Positions 6,610 to 15,578 of a stretch of 18,112 bases of DNA are shown here, piece after piece; position 1 is the first letter of the stretch; each line of letters starts with the position of its first letter. The position numbers and the translations under genes were made by a program. Source of the stretch: UBA12481 sp012523435 (GTDB lineage: Bacteria > Bacteroidota > Bacteroidia > Bacteroidales > UBA12481); contig JAQUCP010000035.1 in the NCBI GenBank assembly GCA_028686135.1, forward strand, positions 1-18,112, in the 5' to 3' direction. The notes beneath the pieces are model-generated. The model ran no database searches. It was not told the DNA's origin and was given only the letters and a program-made list of their open reading frames with translations.

Positions 6610-7683
6610 ATGAAAAACCCTTTTCTGATTAGCTTAACCAATACGCTGATTTATTTAGCAGTATGGATCCTGATTGCCGGGGTCCATGCTGTTATTTTAT
6701 GGATCGTCACCGGCATGGAGCCGGGTCCGGCCGTGATCGACAGCTTGGTGTATAACATCCTGTTTGCAGGTATCGGCCTATCACTTTGGTATTCCATCCG
6801 GTATTACAATATGGAGCGTGATACCATTGCCAGCCGGCTGCTGAATCATGCCCTGATCGCCTTGGTGGTGCTGGGCGTTTGGCTCGGGGTGGGGCACCTC
6901 GTGCTGAGAAGTATCCTGGCATCCAATTCCGGATATCTGGAGTTTCTTGACAGCTCCATGCCCTGGAGAGCCATCACCGGAGTCTTTCTTTATAGCATTG
7001 TGGTGATGGTCTATTACCTCTACATCAACTCCGAAGACCGCCAGGAGCGCATCCGCAAGGAGTCGGCCCTCCAGTTGCAGGTCCGCGAAGCTGAAATCGA
7101 AAGCCTGAAATCACAAATCAATCCACACTTCCTGTTCAACAGCCTGAATTCTGCCTCCTCGCTGATCTCCCGAGAGCCGGCTCAGGCGCGTGAAATGATT
7201 GTCCGATTGTCATCATTTCTTCGTTACTCTTTAGAAACCAGAAGCTCAGGAATCACCACCCTGGAAAAGGAGTTAGAGAATATTCGTTATTATCTTGAAA
7301 TCGAGAAAGTTAGATTTGGAGACCGGCTCCATTTCGACCTGACAGTTCCAACGGCTTGTCAGGGGAAAACCCTCCCGCACATGATCCTGCAACCCCTCGT
7401 GGAGAACGCCATTAAGCACGGTGTTTATGAAAGCACTGAGCCGGTGCGGATCAATCTGGCGACAACCCTAAGCACTAACGGAGAGCTGGTGGTGGAGTTG
7501 ACCAATGATTTTGATCCAGAAGCAGCCCCACGCAAGGGCAAAGGCATCGGTCTGATCAACACCAGGAATCGGCTGATGCTGGAGTACGACTGCGCCGATT
7601 GCCTTGAGATCGACAAAAAAGCAACGACCTATACCGTGAGGTTGAGGATTCCCCAAACTGTAAGAAATGAAAGAGCTGTTTAA
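6610..7683 (+). CDS. LytS/YehU-type sensor histidine kinase
   Basis: 357 aa. Four hydrophobic segments (about 8-33, 44-62, 79-103, 119-138) are followed by a coiled linker and the His_kinase (PF06580) motif SQINPHFLFNSLNSASSLIS, with His173 as the phosphoacceptor. The C-terminal ATPase has an N box (LVENAIKHGV) and a G box (KGKGIGLINTRNRL). No separate sensory domain is present, so the signal is probably read within the membrane, perhaps through the LiaF-like protein encoded 3 bp upstream. The 3' end overlaps the response-regulator gene by 17 bp in another frame, which supports translational coupling. The stimulus is unknown; envelope stress is an inference from context. Confidence 0.93.
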   Translation: MKNPFLISLTNTLIYLAVWILIAGVHAVILWIVTGMEPGPAVIDSLVYNILFAGIGLSLWYSIRYYNMERDTIASRLLNHALIALVVLGVWLGVGHLVLRSILASNSGYLEFLDSSMPWRAITGVFLYSIVVMVYYLYINSEDRQERIRKESALQLQVREAEIESLKSQINPHFLFNSLNSASSLISREPAQAREMIVRLSSFLRYSLETRSSGITTLEKELENIRYYLEIEKVRFGDRLHFDLTVPTACQGKTLPHMILQPLVENAIKHGVYESTEPVRINLATTLSTNGELVVELTNDFDPEAAPRKGKGIGLINTRNRLMLEYDCADCLEIDKKATTYTVRLRIPQTVRNERAV

Positions 7684-8425
7684 AATCCTGATTATTGACG
7701 ACGAAGAGCCGGCCAGGGAGCTGATCCGCCTGTTTCTCCAGCCCTTTGCTGAGGAAGTTAGTGTAGTGGGCGAGTGCTCCAACGGATTTGAAGGCATCAA
7801 AGCGATCCAGTCGCTACATCCTGATCTGCTGTTCCTTGATATCCAGATGCCGAAAATATCTGGTTTTGAGATGTTGGAGCTACTCGATGAGGTGCCTCAA
7901 GTGATTTTCTCCACCGCCTTCGACGAATATGCCATTCGGGCTTTTGAACACAACGCGGTGGATTATCTGCTGAAACCCTATTCGGCCGAACGATTTGAAC
8001 AGGCTGTCAATAAAGCACTTGAGCGCCTCCGGGCAAAGCAGCTCCCCGATCCGGGCATTCAACACATGACCGGCGGATCCCTGCCTGATGGCCAATACCT
8101 CGAGCGATTGGTGGTGAAAACCGGTCAGAAAGTGCGCGTGATAAGCATCGAGGAGGTGGAGTATTTTGAGTCGGAGGATGATTATGTGATGATCTGCACG
8201 GCTAATGGGCGGTTTATGAAACAGATCACCCTGACCTATCTCGAAGAGCACCTGTCTCCGGAAGAGTTTCTCCGCATCCACCGTTCCTGTATTGTTCGCA
8301 TAAACCGCATCGTTCAGCTGGAACCATACGATAAAGACACGAAAGTGCTAGTCATGCAATCGGGCAAAAAAATCCATGCCAGCAAAAGCGGGATGAAACG
8401 GTTAAAGGAGGTGCTTGGTTTTTAG
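7667..8425 (+). CDS. LytTR-family response regulator
   Basis: 252 aa. The receiver domain (about 6-122) has acidic residues D11/D12, phosphoacceptor D58 (LFLDIQMP), T83 and K103 (YLLKPY). The C-terminal LytTR DNA-binding domain (about 147-250) shows ISIEEVEYFESEDDYVMI, FLRIHRSCIVRIN and the closing KSGMKRLKEVLGF. This is the usual partner of LytS-type kinases. LytTR domains bind pairs of short direct repeats; the exact 13-bp repeat at 5661-5695 is a natural candidate for autoregulation. The gene converges on the OmpR-family regulator with only 12 bp between the stop codons, and I see no terminator hairpin there, so antisense overlap of the two transcripts is likely. Confidence 0.95.
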   Translation: MKELFKILIIDDEEPARELIRLFLQPFAEEVSVVGECSNGFEGIKAIQSLHPDLLFLDIQMPKISGFEMLELLDEVPQVIFSTAFDEYAIRAFEHNAVDYLLKPYSAERFEQAVNKALERLRAKQLPDPGIQHMTGGSLPDGQYLERLVVKTGQKVRVISIEEVEYFESEDDYVMICTANGRFMKQITLTYLEEHLSPEEFLRIHRSCIVRINRIVQLEPYDKDTKVLVMQSGKKIHASKSGMKRLKEVLGF

Positions 8426-8437
8426 TGACGGGTCTTC

Positions 8438-9127
8438 TCAGTAAATCATCTTGTACCCGATACCCCTGACATTCATGATCTCCACATTGGGATCACCCTG
8501 AAGGTGTTTACGCAGTTTGGTGATGAACACATCCATGCTCCTGGCGTTGAAAAAATTGTCGTCGCCCCACACTTTCTTCAGCACCAACGCGCGTTCAACC
8601 ACCTGATTCTTATTGATACACAGGAGTTTGAGGATTTCCGCTTCGCGATGTGTCAGCTTGGTGGTCTGTCCTCGTAGCTGAAGGGTCTGTTTCTTATGAT
8701 CAAACTGATAATTACCGATCTGGAACAGGAAATTATCGTCATCCATCTTCATGGTGACGGTGGGTTCGGTGAGGCGAGCCTTGATTCGCACGATCAACTC
8801 CTCAATGCTGAAGGGCTTTTTGATGTAATCATTTCCTCCGATTTCAAAGCCTTTAACGACATCGACGGTTTGGGACCGGGCAGTGAGGAAGATGATCGGG
8901 GTGGTGGAATCGGTGCGGCGGATCTCTTGTGCCAAGGTGAATCCGTCTTTTTCCGGCATCATGATATCGAGGAGGCAGATATCAGGGTTGAACTCGTGGA
9001 AGGCCTGTAGCCCTGCTTTGCCGTCCTGGCAATAACGCACATCAAAATCACGTGTTTCGAGACTCTCTTTGACAATCAATCCGAGCGACTGTTCATCTTC
9101 GACAAATAGGACTTTTGTTTTTTTCAT
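8438..9127 (-). CDS. OmpR-family response regulator, RprY-like
   Basis: 229 aa. The receiver domain has E10/D11, phosphoacceptor D54 (CLLDIMMPEKDGF), T82 (FLTARSQ) and K104 (YIKKPF). The C-terminal winged helix carries LTHREAEILKLLCIN, the recognition region NARSMDVFITKLRKHL, and the closing NVRGIGYKMIY. RprY of Bacteroides is the closest well-known relative by pattern. The start ATG overlaps the kinase stop codon by 4 bp (ATGA), the usual arrangement for a kinase-regulator pair. Target genes are unknown. The recognition helix gives no obvious operator in this window. Confidence 0.93.
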   Translation of the reverse strand: MKKTKVLFVEDEQSLGLIVKESLETRDFDVRYCQDGKAGLQAFHEFNPDICLLDIMMPEKDGFTLAQEIRRTDSTTPIIFLTARSQTVDVVKGFEIGGNDYIKKPFSIEELIVRIKARLTEPTVTMKMDDDNFLFQIGNYQFDHKKQTLQLRGQTTKLTHREAEILKLLCINKNQVVERALVLKKVWGDDNFFNARSMDVFITKLRKHLQGDPNVEIMNVRGIGYKMIY

Positions 9128-10569
9128 ATTCCAAACCTGACAGGTAAAGCAATGGTAAATTCTGAGCCGATTCCGGGCTGGCTTTTTACGCCAACCGTTC
9201 CACCATGGGCCTCTACGATCTGTTTGACATAGCTCAATCCAAGGCCGAATCCTTTCACGGAGTGCAGATCACCGGTAGGCACGCGGTAGAATTTTTCAAA
9301 GATCTGGTTCTGCTGCTCCCTCGATATCCCCAATCCGTAATCCTTAACGCTGAACAGGGCCAATTCATTGTTTCGTTCACAACTAACTTCTATCCGGGCC
9401 TCCTCCTGAGAGTATTTGATGGCGTTATCGTAAAGATTGCTGATGACATTCTGGATGTGAAACTTGTCGGCATGGATGTACACTGGACCCGGAATGTTAA
9501 AATCAAACTGAATCCGATGGTGATTCTGCACCAGAAATTGGTTGGCGGTCTCCTCCAACAGGCTGCTAAGGTTGAAGGTTTCCGGATTAAGGTCGAGCTT
9601 CTCTTTTTCGAACGTGCTGAGATAGAGCACGTTTTCTACCATACCCGACAAGCGGGCCAGTTCCCGTTTGGAGAGCTCAATATACCGGAGACTCTTCTCC
9701 CGGTCGTCGATGGCATTAAAGCTGACCATGGCCTCCATCGCTGCCGAGACCGTTGAAATAGGGGTTTTCAGCTCGTGGGTCATGTTGTTGATGAAGTCAT
9801 TCTTGATCTCCGAGAGTTTTTTCTGCCTCACCAGGGAAGCCAGCATATAGACTGAGCTGCCGGCGATCACCAGCACCAGGAGGATGGAAGCCAGCAGCGT
9901 TGTCCACATCCCTCTCAGAATGTAAGATCTAGTTTCCGGAAACCAGGCCATCACCTGTTCACCATCGGGATTGACACCGGGCAATTTATGGATGGCCTGC
10001 GCCCTGGCAAAATCGCCGGGTGATCCGCCAGTCAGATCATACACCTCTTGCTCATTGGCATACGCCAAGAAAAAAGGCGTTCTAATCGACTCTTCATCCA
10101 GCAGTTGCCGGTATTTTTTCTCGAGATCTCCCAAGTCGGGATGCAGATTGGCCAGATTGACTACCACGCTGCTCAGGATCTGGTTCACATCCTCCTTGTC
10201 AATATAGACAAACCGCTCCGGTTGATCCTCTCTGGAATCACCAGTACGAATTGCATATTTCCCTGATGATGAGGGTGTTGCATCTGATCTCAGAGACAGA
10301 TCGGGCAGGTTCGACAGCGAATCGCCCAGGATTCGTTCGGTCTCGATGGTGATTGGAGCTCCGGCCGAATCCCGAAGCCTCAGGATCTGATCCAGCGTGG
10401 CAGCCTCCAGATCCTGGCTCAGAGCTTTTTCCAGCAGCGAACCCGCTTCCGCCCTGAAGGTGCGAATGTGCAGATCGTAGGAGTTGGAGATCCACCAGGC
10501 CTGAAAGAGGATGATTCCAGCCAGGCCGATCGACATAACCAGTATGATATACCGTAGGTTCCGCTTCAT
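9124..10569 (-). CDS. Transmembrane sensor histidine kinase, RprX-like
   Basis: 481 aa. Membrane segment about 7-28, a periplasmic sensor region about 29-219 of no recognised family, and a second segment about 222-247. The HisKA domain follows with NNMTHELKTPIS (His265). The ATPase shows NLYDNAIKYS (N box), VKDYGLGIS (G1), FEKFYR (F box) and GFGLGLSYVK (G2). There is no clear HAMP domain, as in RprX-type kinases. The gene is followed by its regulator with an ATGA overlap. After a normal kinase ending (GSEFTIALP) it adds VRFGI, encoded by a copy of the palindromic sequence found after the tRNA at 17 kb. It diverges from the T9SS-exported protein gene, with about 84 bp between start codons. Confidence 0.94.
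   Translation of the reverse strand: MKRNLRYIILVMSIGLAGIILFQAWWISNSYDLHIRTFRAEAGSLLEKALSQDLEAATLDQILRLRDSAGAPITIETERILGDSLSNLPDLSLRSDATPSSSGKYAIRTGDSREDQPERFVYIDKEDVNQILSSVVVNLANLHPDLGDLEKKYRQLLDEESIRTPFFLAYANEQEVYDLTGGSPGDFARAQAIHKLPGVNPDGEQVMAWFPETRSYILRGMWTTLLASILLVLVIAGSSVYMLASLVRQKKLSEIKNDFINNMTHELKTPISTVSAAMEAMVSFNAIDDREKSLRYIELSKRELARLSGMVENVLYLSTFEKEKLDLNPETFNLSSLLEETANQFLVQNHHRIQFDFNIPGPVYIHADKFHIQNVISNLYDNAIKYSQEEARIEVSCERNNELALFSVKDYGLGISREQQNQIFEKFYRVPTGDLHSVKGFGLGLSYVKQIVEAHGGTVGVKSQPGIGSEFTIALPVRFGI
9133..9145. repeat. Half copy of the ACCTGACAGGT palindromic repeat inside a coding 3' end
   Basis: AAACCTGACAGGT here is identical over 13 bases to one arm of the palindrome at 17993-18027. 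It lies in the last codons of the histidine kinase gene, encoding most of the final PVRF residues, so the repeat family may have contributed the C-terminus. A chance match is possible but unlikely in a window of this size. Confidence 0.5.
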
Positions 10570-10583
10570 GGCTTAAAATTAGG

Positions 10584-10591
10584 TATATTTG
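10584..10591 (+). promoter_or_regulatory. Promoter -7 element TATATTTG for the T9SS-exported protein
   Basis: TATATTTG matches TAnnTTTG exactly. Transcription would begin near 10598, just past an in-frame ATG at 10597. This supports translation from the ATG at 10654 with a leader of about 55 nt. No good -33 element is visible. Confidence 0.5.
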
Positions 10592-10653
10592 TCAAAATGG
10601 CCTCTGACTTAACCGTTACACTGCCAAACTACCCATTAAAACTATTCTTAACC

Positions 10654-13407
10654 ATGAACAATGTCCTGACAAAAAACCTAACCAAATCTTTACTGACTGG
10701 TTTTATGCTGATGGTGGTATGGGGGATTATGCCACTCCGTGCCCAGCAATCCGCTTTTCCCTGGATGACCATCCAGATGGAGGGTGAAACATCTTATGTG
10801 GAGGTCATGAAAGCTTATGACCGCTGGACGTCTGATCCTACGAACCTCCAGCAGAAAGGCTGGAAATTCTTTGGACGCTGGATTGAGGTTAACCGCAGCC
10901 GTCTCAACCCGGATGGTACGCTGCCTGCTCCGGAGGTTTTTCTACAGGAGTTGCCCGCCATCATGGCTGCCAAAGCTTCTGCCGAACGGATGAAAAGTGG
11001 CCAGGGATGGTCGCCTGTCGGGCCAGATCAGCGCCCGCCGGCAGCTGGCTCCAGTCCGATCCACGGAATGGGCCGGGTTAACTGCATTGAATTTCATCCC
11101 ACCGATCCTGATATCTATTGGATTGGGGTAGCCCAGGGTGGAGTGTGGAAAACAGTGAACGGCGGTGATAGTTATTTCCCGCTGACGGATCATCTTCCGA
11201 TATTGAGAATCAGTGATATAGCAGTAAATCCGCGCAATACCGACCAGCTCGCTATCTCCGTGGGCGATTATGCTTACATGGGCGTTGCTCTCAATACCGA
11301 CGGGCGAAAGCGGAACACCCACTATGGCATCGGAGTGTATCTGACTCAGGATGGTGGGACCACCTGGACTCCCAGCGGGCTGACCTTCGAACAGACCGGC
11401 CTTGATGCCACGCTGATCCGCGGAGTAAGGTTTCATCCCACTGAGGATGGGGTGATGGTGGCTGCCGGTTTTTCCGGAATATGGAAAACCACCGATAACG
11501 GCGAACATTGGAATCAGATCCGGACTGATCTGATCTGGGATTTTGAGCAGTGTCCAACAGACGGCGCTGTGCTGTACGCCTCGCAGGGCTTTGCCGACCG
11601 GCTTGGGATGGGGAATGTAGGGCTGCTCAAATCGATCGATTTTGGCGAAACCTGGACTTCCCTGCCTACCGGAATGCCAGATGATGGCAGTATCACCCGT
11701 GTGGAGATTGGATTAACCCCGGAAACTCCGGATTATGTGTACCTGGTCGCAGTAAATCCCGCCGGAGGCTTTTATGGCTTATACCGGACAACCGATGGAG
11801 GAACAACGTGGATTGCACGTAATACCTTGGCAGCCAATGGAGTAAACCTCATGGACTGGTATCAGGGTACCGGCAACTCCGGTCAGGGTTATTATGACCT
11901 GGCGATCCAGGTAGATCCTCGGGATAAAGAGAAGGTGTATGTCGGTGGCGTCAATATGTGGGGATCAGAAGATGGCGGCCAGACCTGGAGTCCGATGACC
12001 TATTGGGTAATGACAAATGGATTTACGCTTCACGCCGATCATCATCAGTTTAAATATAACCCGGCGGATCAGAAATTTTACGCCTGTCATGATGGAGGTG
12101 TTGCTCGCACCAGTGAGCTGATATTGGGTAACTGGAGCACTTACAATCAGGGTAACTCTTGGCCAACGCATTGGGAGGAGCGATCTAATGGGATGATAAT
12201 CACCTCATTCTACCGTATTGGGGTGTGTGATATGTTCCCGGCTTATATAGTTGGCGGTGCACAGGATAATGCCACCTTTTACAACAAGAATGGTAGCTGG
12301 GTTAACATCCTCGGTGGCGATGGGATGGATTGTATGATCAACCCGGATAATCCGGAGATCGTCTATGCATCCTCCCAATATGGCAGCATCTCACGCTCCA
12401 CGGATGGTGGTTCTTCGTTCAGGAGCATCCGGGCAACGAACAGTGAGGATGGAGAGTGGACCACGCCGATTGTGCAAGACATGAACAATCCGAGCGTGAT
12501 CTTCTCGGGCTATGGAAACGTCTGGAAATCAATTAATATGGGAACCTCCTGGACGAAAATATCCAATTTCCCATCGTTGCCAGCCTCCGGTAAGCCTGCC
12601 AAAATATCGGCTTTGAAATTGTATCCGGCCAATAGCGGCTGCATTTATGCTGCTCAGCGGATGCACCATGAGTACAACTATCCCAATTCCAACCTCTGGG
12701 TTACATTCGATGGTGGGAGCCGCTGGTCGAACATTACCGAGGGGCTTCCCGACTCGCTCTATTTTACTTCCATTGCGGTTGATGGGAACGACTCTTTGCG
12801 GGCATGGGTTACGTGTGGGGGCTTTGTAGCCGGGCAGAAGGTATTTATGACCACAGATGGCGGGGCGACCTGGCAGAATCAATCTGCTGGTCTGCCTAAT
12901 ATCCCTGCCAACAGTGTGGTACATCAGGAAGGGTATGGCAGCGATGTGTTGTATTTAGGCACGGATGCCGGAATCTATTACTATACAGAGGAGAGTGATG
13001 CCTGGGAACTTTACAGTACCAATCTCCCGAATGTGATTATCAGTGAGTTGGAAATTCATTACCCCACCAAGAAGCTATATGCTGCCACGTTTGGGCGCGG
13101 TATCTGGATGACTGACTTAGTCAAGGGAACCTCGGGAATTCCTGATTCTCCTTTTGCCAACAGTCGATTAACGGTTTATCCAAATCCGGCTCAAGGCATG
13201 ATAAACATTGATTTACAGGGAATTACATCATCCAGGGCAAGTATCCAGCTGGTAGATATTTCCGGCCGGGAGGTCTATCGAGAGGAGGTTGCCGTTCAAG
13301 GTGATTGTCTCAACCGGACCCTCAATCCAGAGCTTACACCCGGGCTCTATTTTGTTCGGATTTGGTCGGGACTGGAGCACCGCACAGCCAAGGTGCTGGT
13401 TCAGTAG
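10654..13407 (+). CDS. Secreted Asp-box/VPS10-like beta-propeller protein with T9SS type A sorting domain
   Basis: 917 aa from ATG 10654, chosen because it opens a clean signal peptide (cleavage likely after residue 30, LRAQQ); an earlier ATG at 10597 adds 19 residues with no basic start. The body holds many Asp-box (BNR/sortilin-type) motifs: KTVNGGDSYF, TQDGGTTWT, KTTDNGEHWN, KSIDFGETWT, RTTDGGTTWI, GSEDGGQTWS, RSTDGGSSF, KSINMGTSWT, FDGGSRWS and TTDGGATWQ. These imply one or two beta-propellers. Residues 839-917 form the T9SS type A sorting domain (YPNPAQG, LVDISGREVYREE, LTPGLYFVRI), so the protein is exported by type IX secretion and cleaved or anchored at the surface. Relatives are annotated as glycosyl hydrolases or sortilin-like proteins, but Asp-boxes alone do not prove an enzyme. 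It diverges from the RprX-like kinase. Confidence 0.92.
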   Translation: MNNVLTKNLTKSLLTGFMLMVVWGIMPLRAQQSAFPWMTIQMEGETSYVEVMKAYDRWTSDPTNLQQKGWKFFGRWIEVNRSRLNPDGTLPAPEVFLQELPAIMAAKASAERMKSGQGWSPVGPDQRPPAAGSSPIHGMGRVNCIEFHPTDPDIYWIGVAQGGVWKTVNGGDSYFPLTDHLPILRISDIAVNPRNTDQLAISVGDYAYMGVALNTDGRKRNTHYGIGVYLTQDGGTTWTPSGLTFEQTGLDATLIRGVRFHPTEDGVMVAAGFSGIWKTTDNGEHWNQIRTDLIWDFEQCPTDGAVLYASQGFADRLGMGNVGLLKSIDFGETWTSLPTGMPDDGSITRVEIGLTPETPDYVYLVAVNPAGGFYGLYRTTDGGTTWIARNTLAANGVNLMDWYQGTGNSGQGYYDLAIQVDPRDKEKVYVGGVNMWGSEDGGQTWSPMTYWVMTNGFTLHADHHQFKYNPADQKFYACHDGGVARTSELILGNWSTYNQGNSWPTHWEERSNGMIITSFYRIGVCDMFPAYIVGGAQDNATFYNKNGSWVNILGGDGMDCMINPDNPEIVYASSQYGSISRSTDGGSSFRSIRATNSEDGEWTTPIVQDMNNPSVIFSGYGNVWKSINMGTSWTKISNFPSLPASGKPAKISALKLYPANSGCIYAAQRMHHEYNYPNSNLWVTFDGGSRWSNITEGLPDSLYFTSIAVDGNDSLRAWVTCGGFVAGQKVFMTTDGGATWQNQSAGLPNIPANSVVHQEGYGSDVLYLGTDAGIYYYTEESDAWELYSTNLPNVIISELEIHYPTKKLYAATFGRGIWMTDLVKGTSGIPDSPFANSRLTVYPNPAQGMINIDLQGITSSRASIQLVDISGREVYREEVAVQGDCLNRTLNPELTPGLYFVRIWSGLEHRTAKVLVQ

Positions 13408-13421
13408 GAATTAGTATTTGG

Positions 13422-15521
13422 TTACTTTTTGAGCAGATCCTCCATCACAAAGAAGGCCTCTTCGAGGTAGATATCCTTAGAGAGGTCTTCTACCATCCGG
13501 TCGGCGATCTCTTTCCGTGCGGTATCCTCTTTCATGTTAGCCAGATCGGCCTCTAGATTGCTGATTTTTAGTGTGGTAGGCTCTTTCATGACCTTTTCAT
13601 ACTTCTTGGCTTCTGTAGTCTGATTTTTCAGTGTTTTCAGGTAGTGGTCGATGTGCAGGCTGAAGGAAGTATGATCCGATTCCTTTTTGATTCGGTTAGC
13701 GTTTTGTTTGATGAGTTGGAACTGTGGGTGTGTTGAAACCCGTTTTTCGCTGGCCGACTGGATCTTATCTTTTGGGATAGTTATATTCCACGGGGTGAAT
13801 CGGGCGGCGCTGATTTCGTCCCAACTCAGGGCATGTTCCTCCTCTTTTTCGCCGATTTTCATCAGCTGGTAGGGGTCGGGCAGCACGATATCGGGGGTGA
13901 CTCCTTTGAGTTGGGTTGTTGTTCCGTTAACCCGGTAGAATTTTTGGATAGTGAGGGAGAGGGCGCCGAGTGGTTTAACATCATTGAGTCGGTCGGGGAC
14001 ATACTCATCGAGGTTATTCACTCGTTGGACTGTTCCTTTGCCCCAGGTTGAGGGGCTTCCGACGATCACGCCGCGGCCGTAGTCCTGGATTGCGGCGGCG
14101 AAGATTTCCGATGCGGAGGCGCTTGAGAAGTTGGTCATCACCACGAGTGGTCCTTCGTATTGAGTTCGGGGGTCCACATCGTCCAGGACGAGAGGTCGGC
14201 CTTCGCGGGCTTTGATTTGGACGACCGGGCCTTTAGGGAAGAAGAGGCCGGCCATTTTGACCGCTTCGGGCAGGGATCCTCCGCCGTTATTTCGCAAGTC
14301 AACTATCAGTCCATCAATACCTTCGAGTTCCAATTTGGAGATTTCGCGAGCCACATCGTCGGAGCAGCGTCTGCCGCGGCGGTCTTGGAAATCCTGGTAG
14401 AACTGAGGGAGGTAGATATATCCCACCCGGGTTTTCCCGGAGGGGTTGGTAAGGATAACGGATGAGGCGTATGACTCTTCCATGACGACCACATCGCGGA
14501 TAAGGATCACTTCGTTGATGGATCCGTCTCGTTTACGGATGGTAAGTCTAACCTTGGTTCCTTTGGGGCCTTTGATCAATTCCACGGCGTTCTCCTGTTT
14601 CATATCGAGGATATCGACGGGGTCTTCATCGCCTTGGGCCACTTTCATGATAAGGTCGTTGACCTCCATCTTTTTACTTCTCCAGGAGGGGCTTCCGGGG
14701 AACATATCGACGACCATCAGGTATCCGTCTTTTTGTCGGAGGGTGGCTCCGATTCCTTCGTATTTTCCGGCCATATTCATGTCGAACCGTTCCTTATCGC
14801 GGGGTGGCATGTACATGGAGTGTGGGTCATAGGCAGAGATGACTGAGTTGACGTAGATTGACCAGCGGTCTGTTTGGTCCATATCTTTTACTCGTTTATA
14901 CCAGTCGTTATAGTTTTCCAGCAGGGCTTTACGTGCTTCGGCTTCCAGTTGATCCACGGATTTTATTTTCACCGTATCTGATTTTTTTGCGGCCTCTTCC
15001 TGCACCTGCAGGCTACTAGCCACGCGAGCCACCACTTGGAGTTTCAGCGCTTTACGCCAGGCTTCGCGGAGTTCTGACTGATTTTTCGGGAACGTAGACT
15101 TTTCCGGATCTGTTTCGAAAGATTCGTTGATTTTCAGATCGAACGGGGCGGTGAGGAACTCGGTGAAATAGGCTTTTGTTTCGAGCAGCCGGGTCTGGAT
15201 CAGGTCGGACGAGAGGGTAAAGAATTCGAGCGAACGGTTTTTCCAGTGGTCATCGACTTCGAGGCGATATTGGCTAAGTCGGTCGATATCTTTTTGCAAG
15301 AAATAGCGTTTATTCAGGTCGAGTCGTTCGAGGTAGATATTGAACACTCGTTGGGAGAATTCGTCATCCACCTGGATAGGTTGGTAGTGTTGTTGCGACA
15401 GGAACTGATATACGGTTTCGTTCAGGACGATCTCTTTTTTGAGGTTAGGCTGATGGAAAGCGCTGACCAGCAAGACAGTGGCTATTGTAGCCACGGTAAG
15501 CATTAGAATTTTTTTCTTCAT
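13422..15521 (-). CDS. prc: Carboxy-terminal processing protease (Prc/Tsp type, peptidase S41)
   Basis: 699 aa. N-terminal signal or anchor (1-22), an N-terminal helical domain (about 30-235, with LDLNKRYFLQKDID), a PDZ domain (about 250-335, with GIGATLRQKDGYLMVVDMF), and the S41 catalytic domain. Aligning with E. coli Prc (S430, D441, K455), the catalytic residues are Ser469 (SSASASE), Asp480 and Lys495 (STWGKGTVQ); all are present. The C-terminal helical extension (about 540-690) is the Tsp-specific domain. Length matches the Prc family. Prc degrades periplasmic proteins from the C-terminus and trims peptidoglycan enzymes. A TACTTTTG promoter lies 26 bp upstream, so it can be transcribed separately from the Fic gene, which ends 57 bp upstream. 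It converges on the T9SS protein gene with 14 bp between. Confidence 0.94.
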   Translation of the reverse strand: MKKKILMLTVATIATVLLVSAFHQPNLKKEIVLNETVYQFLSQQHYQPIQVDDEFSQRVFNIYLERLDLNKRYFLQKDIDRLSQYRLEVDDHWKNRSLEFFTLSSDLIQTRLLETKAYFTEFLTAPFDLKINESFETDPEKSTFPKNQSELREAWRKALKLQVVARVASSLQVQEEAAKKSDTVKIKSVDQLEAEARKALLENYNDWYKRVKDMDQTDRWSIYVNSVISAYDPHSMYMPPRDKERFDMNMAGKYEGIGATLRQKDGYLMVVDMFPGSPSWRSKKMEVNDLIMKVAQGDEDPVDILDMKQENAVELIKGPKGTKVRLTIRKRDGSINEVILIRDVVVMEESYASSVILTNPSGKTRVGYIYLPQFYQDFQDRRGRRCSDDVAREISKLELEGIDGLIVDLRNNGGGSLPEAVKMAGLFFPKGPVVQIKAREGRPLVLDDVDPRTQYEGPLVVMTNFSSASASEIFAAAIQDYGRGVIVGSPSTWGKGTVQRVNNLDEYVPDRLNDVKPLGALSLTIQKFYRVNGTTTQLKGVTPDIVLPDPYQLMKIGEKEEEHALSWDEISAARFTPWNITIPKDKIQSASEKRVSTHPQFQLIKQNANRIKKESDHTSFSLHIDHYLKTLKNQTTEAKKYEKVMKEPTTLKISNLEADLANMKEDTARKEIADRMVEDLSKDIYLEEAFFVMEDLLKK

Positions 15522-15546
15522 AAAGCGAGCAAAACAAAAGTCACAC

Positions 15547-15554
15547 CAAAAGTA
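15547..15554 (-). promoter_or_regulatory. Promoter -7 element TACTTTTG for the S41 protease gene
   Basis: Read on the minus strand, 15554 to 15547 is TACTTTTG, an exact TAnnTTTG match placed between the Fic stop and the protease ATG. It predicts a leader of roughly 20 nt. No clear -33 element. Confidence 0.5.
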
Positions 15555-15578
15555 ACCAGATCGGGCGGCTTTTGTTGT

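Noticed and set aside
10597..10653. Upstream ATG for the T9SS-exported protein
   Set aside because: The predicted transcript begins at about 10598, after this ATG, and the extension lies ahead of a complete signal peptide.
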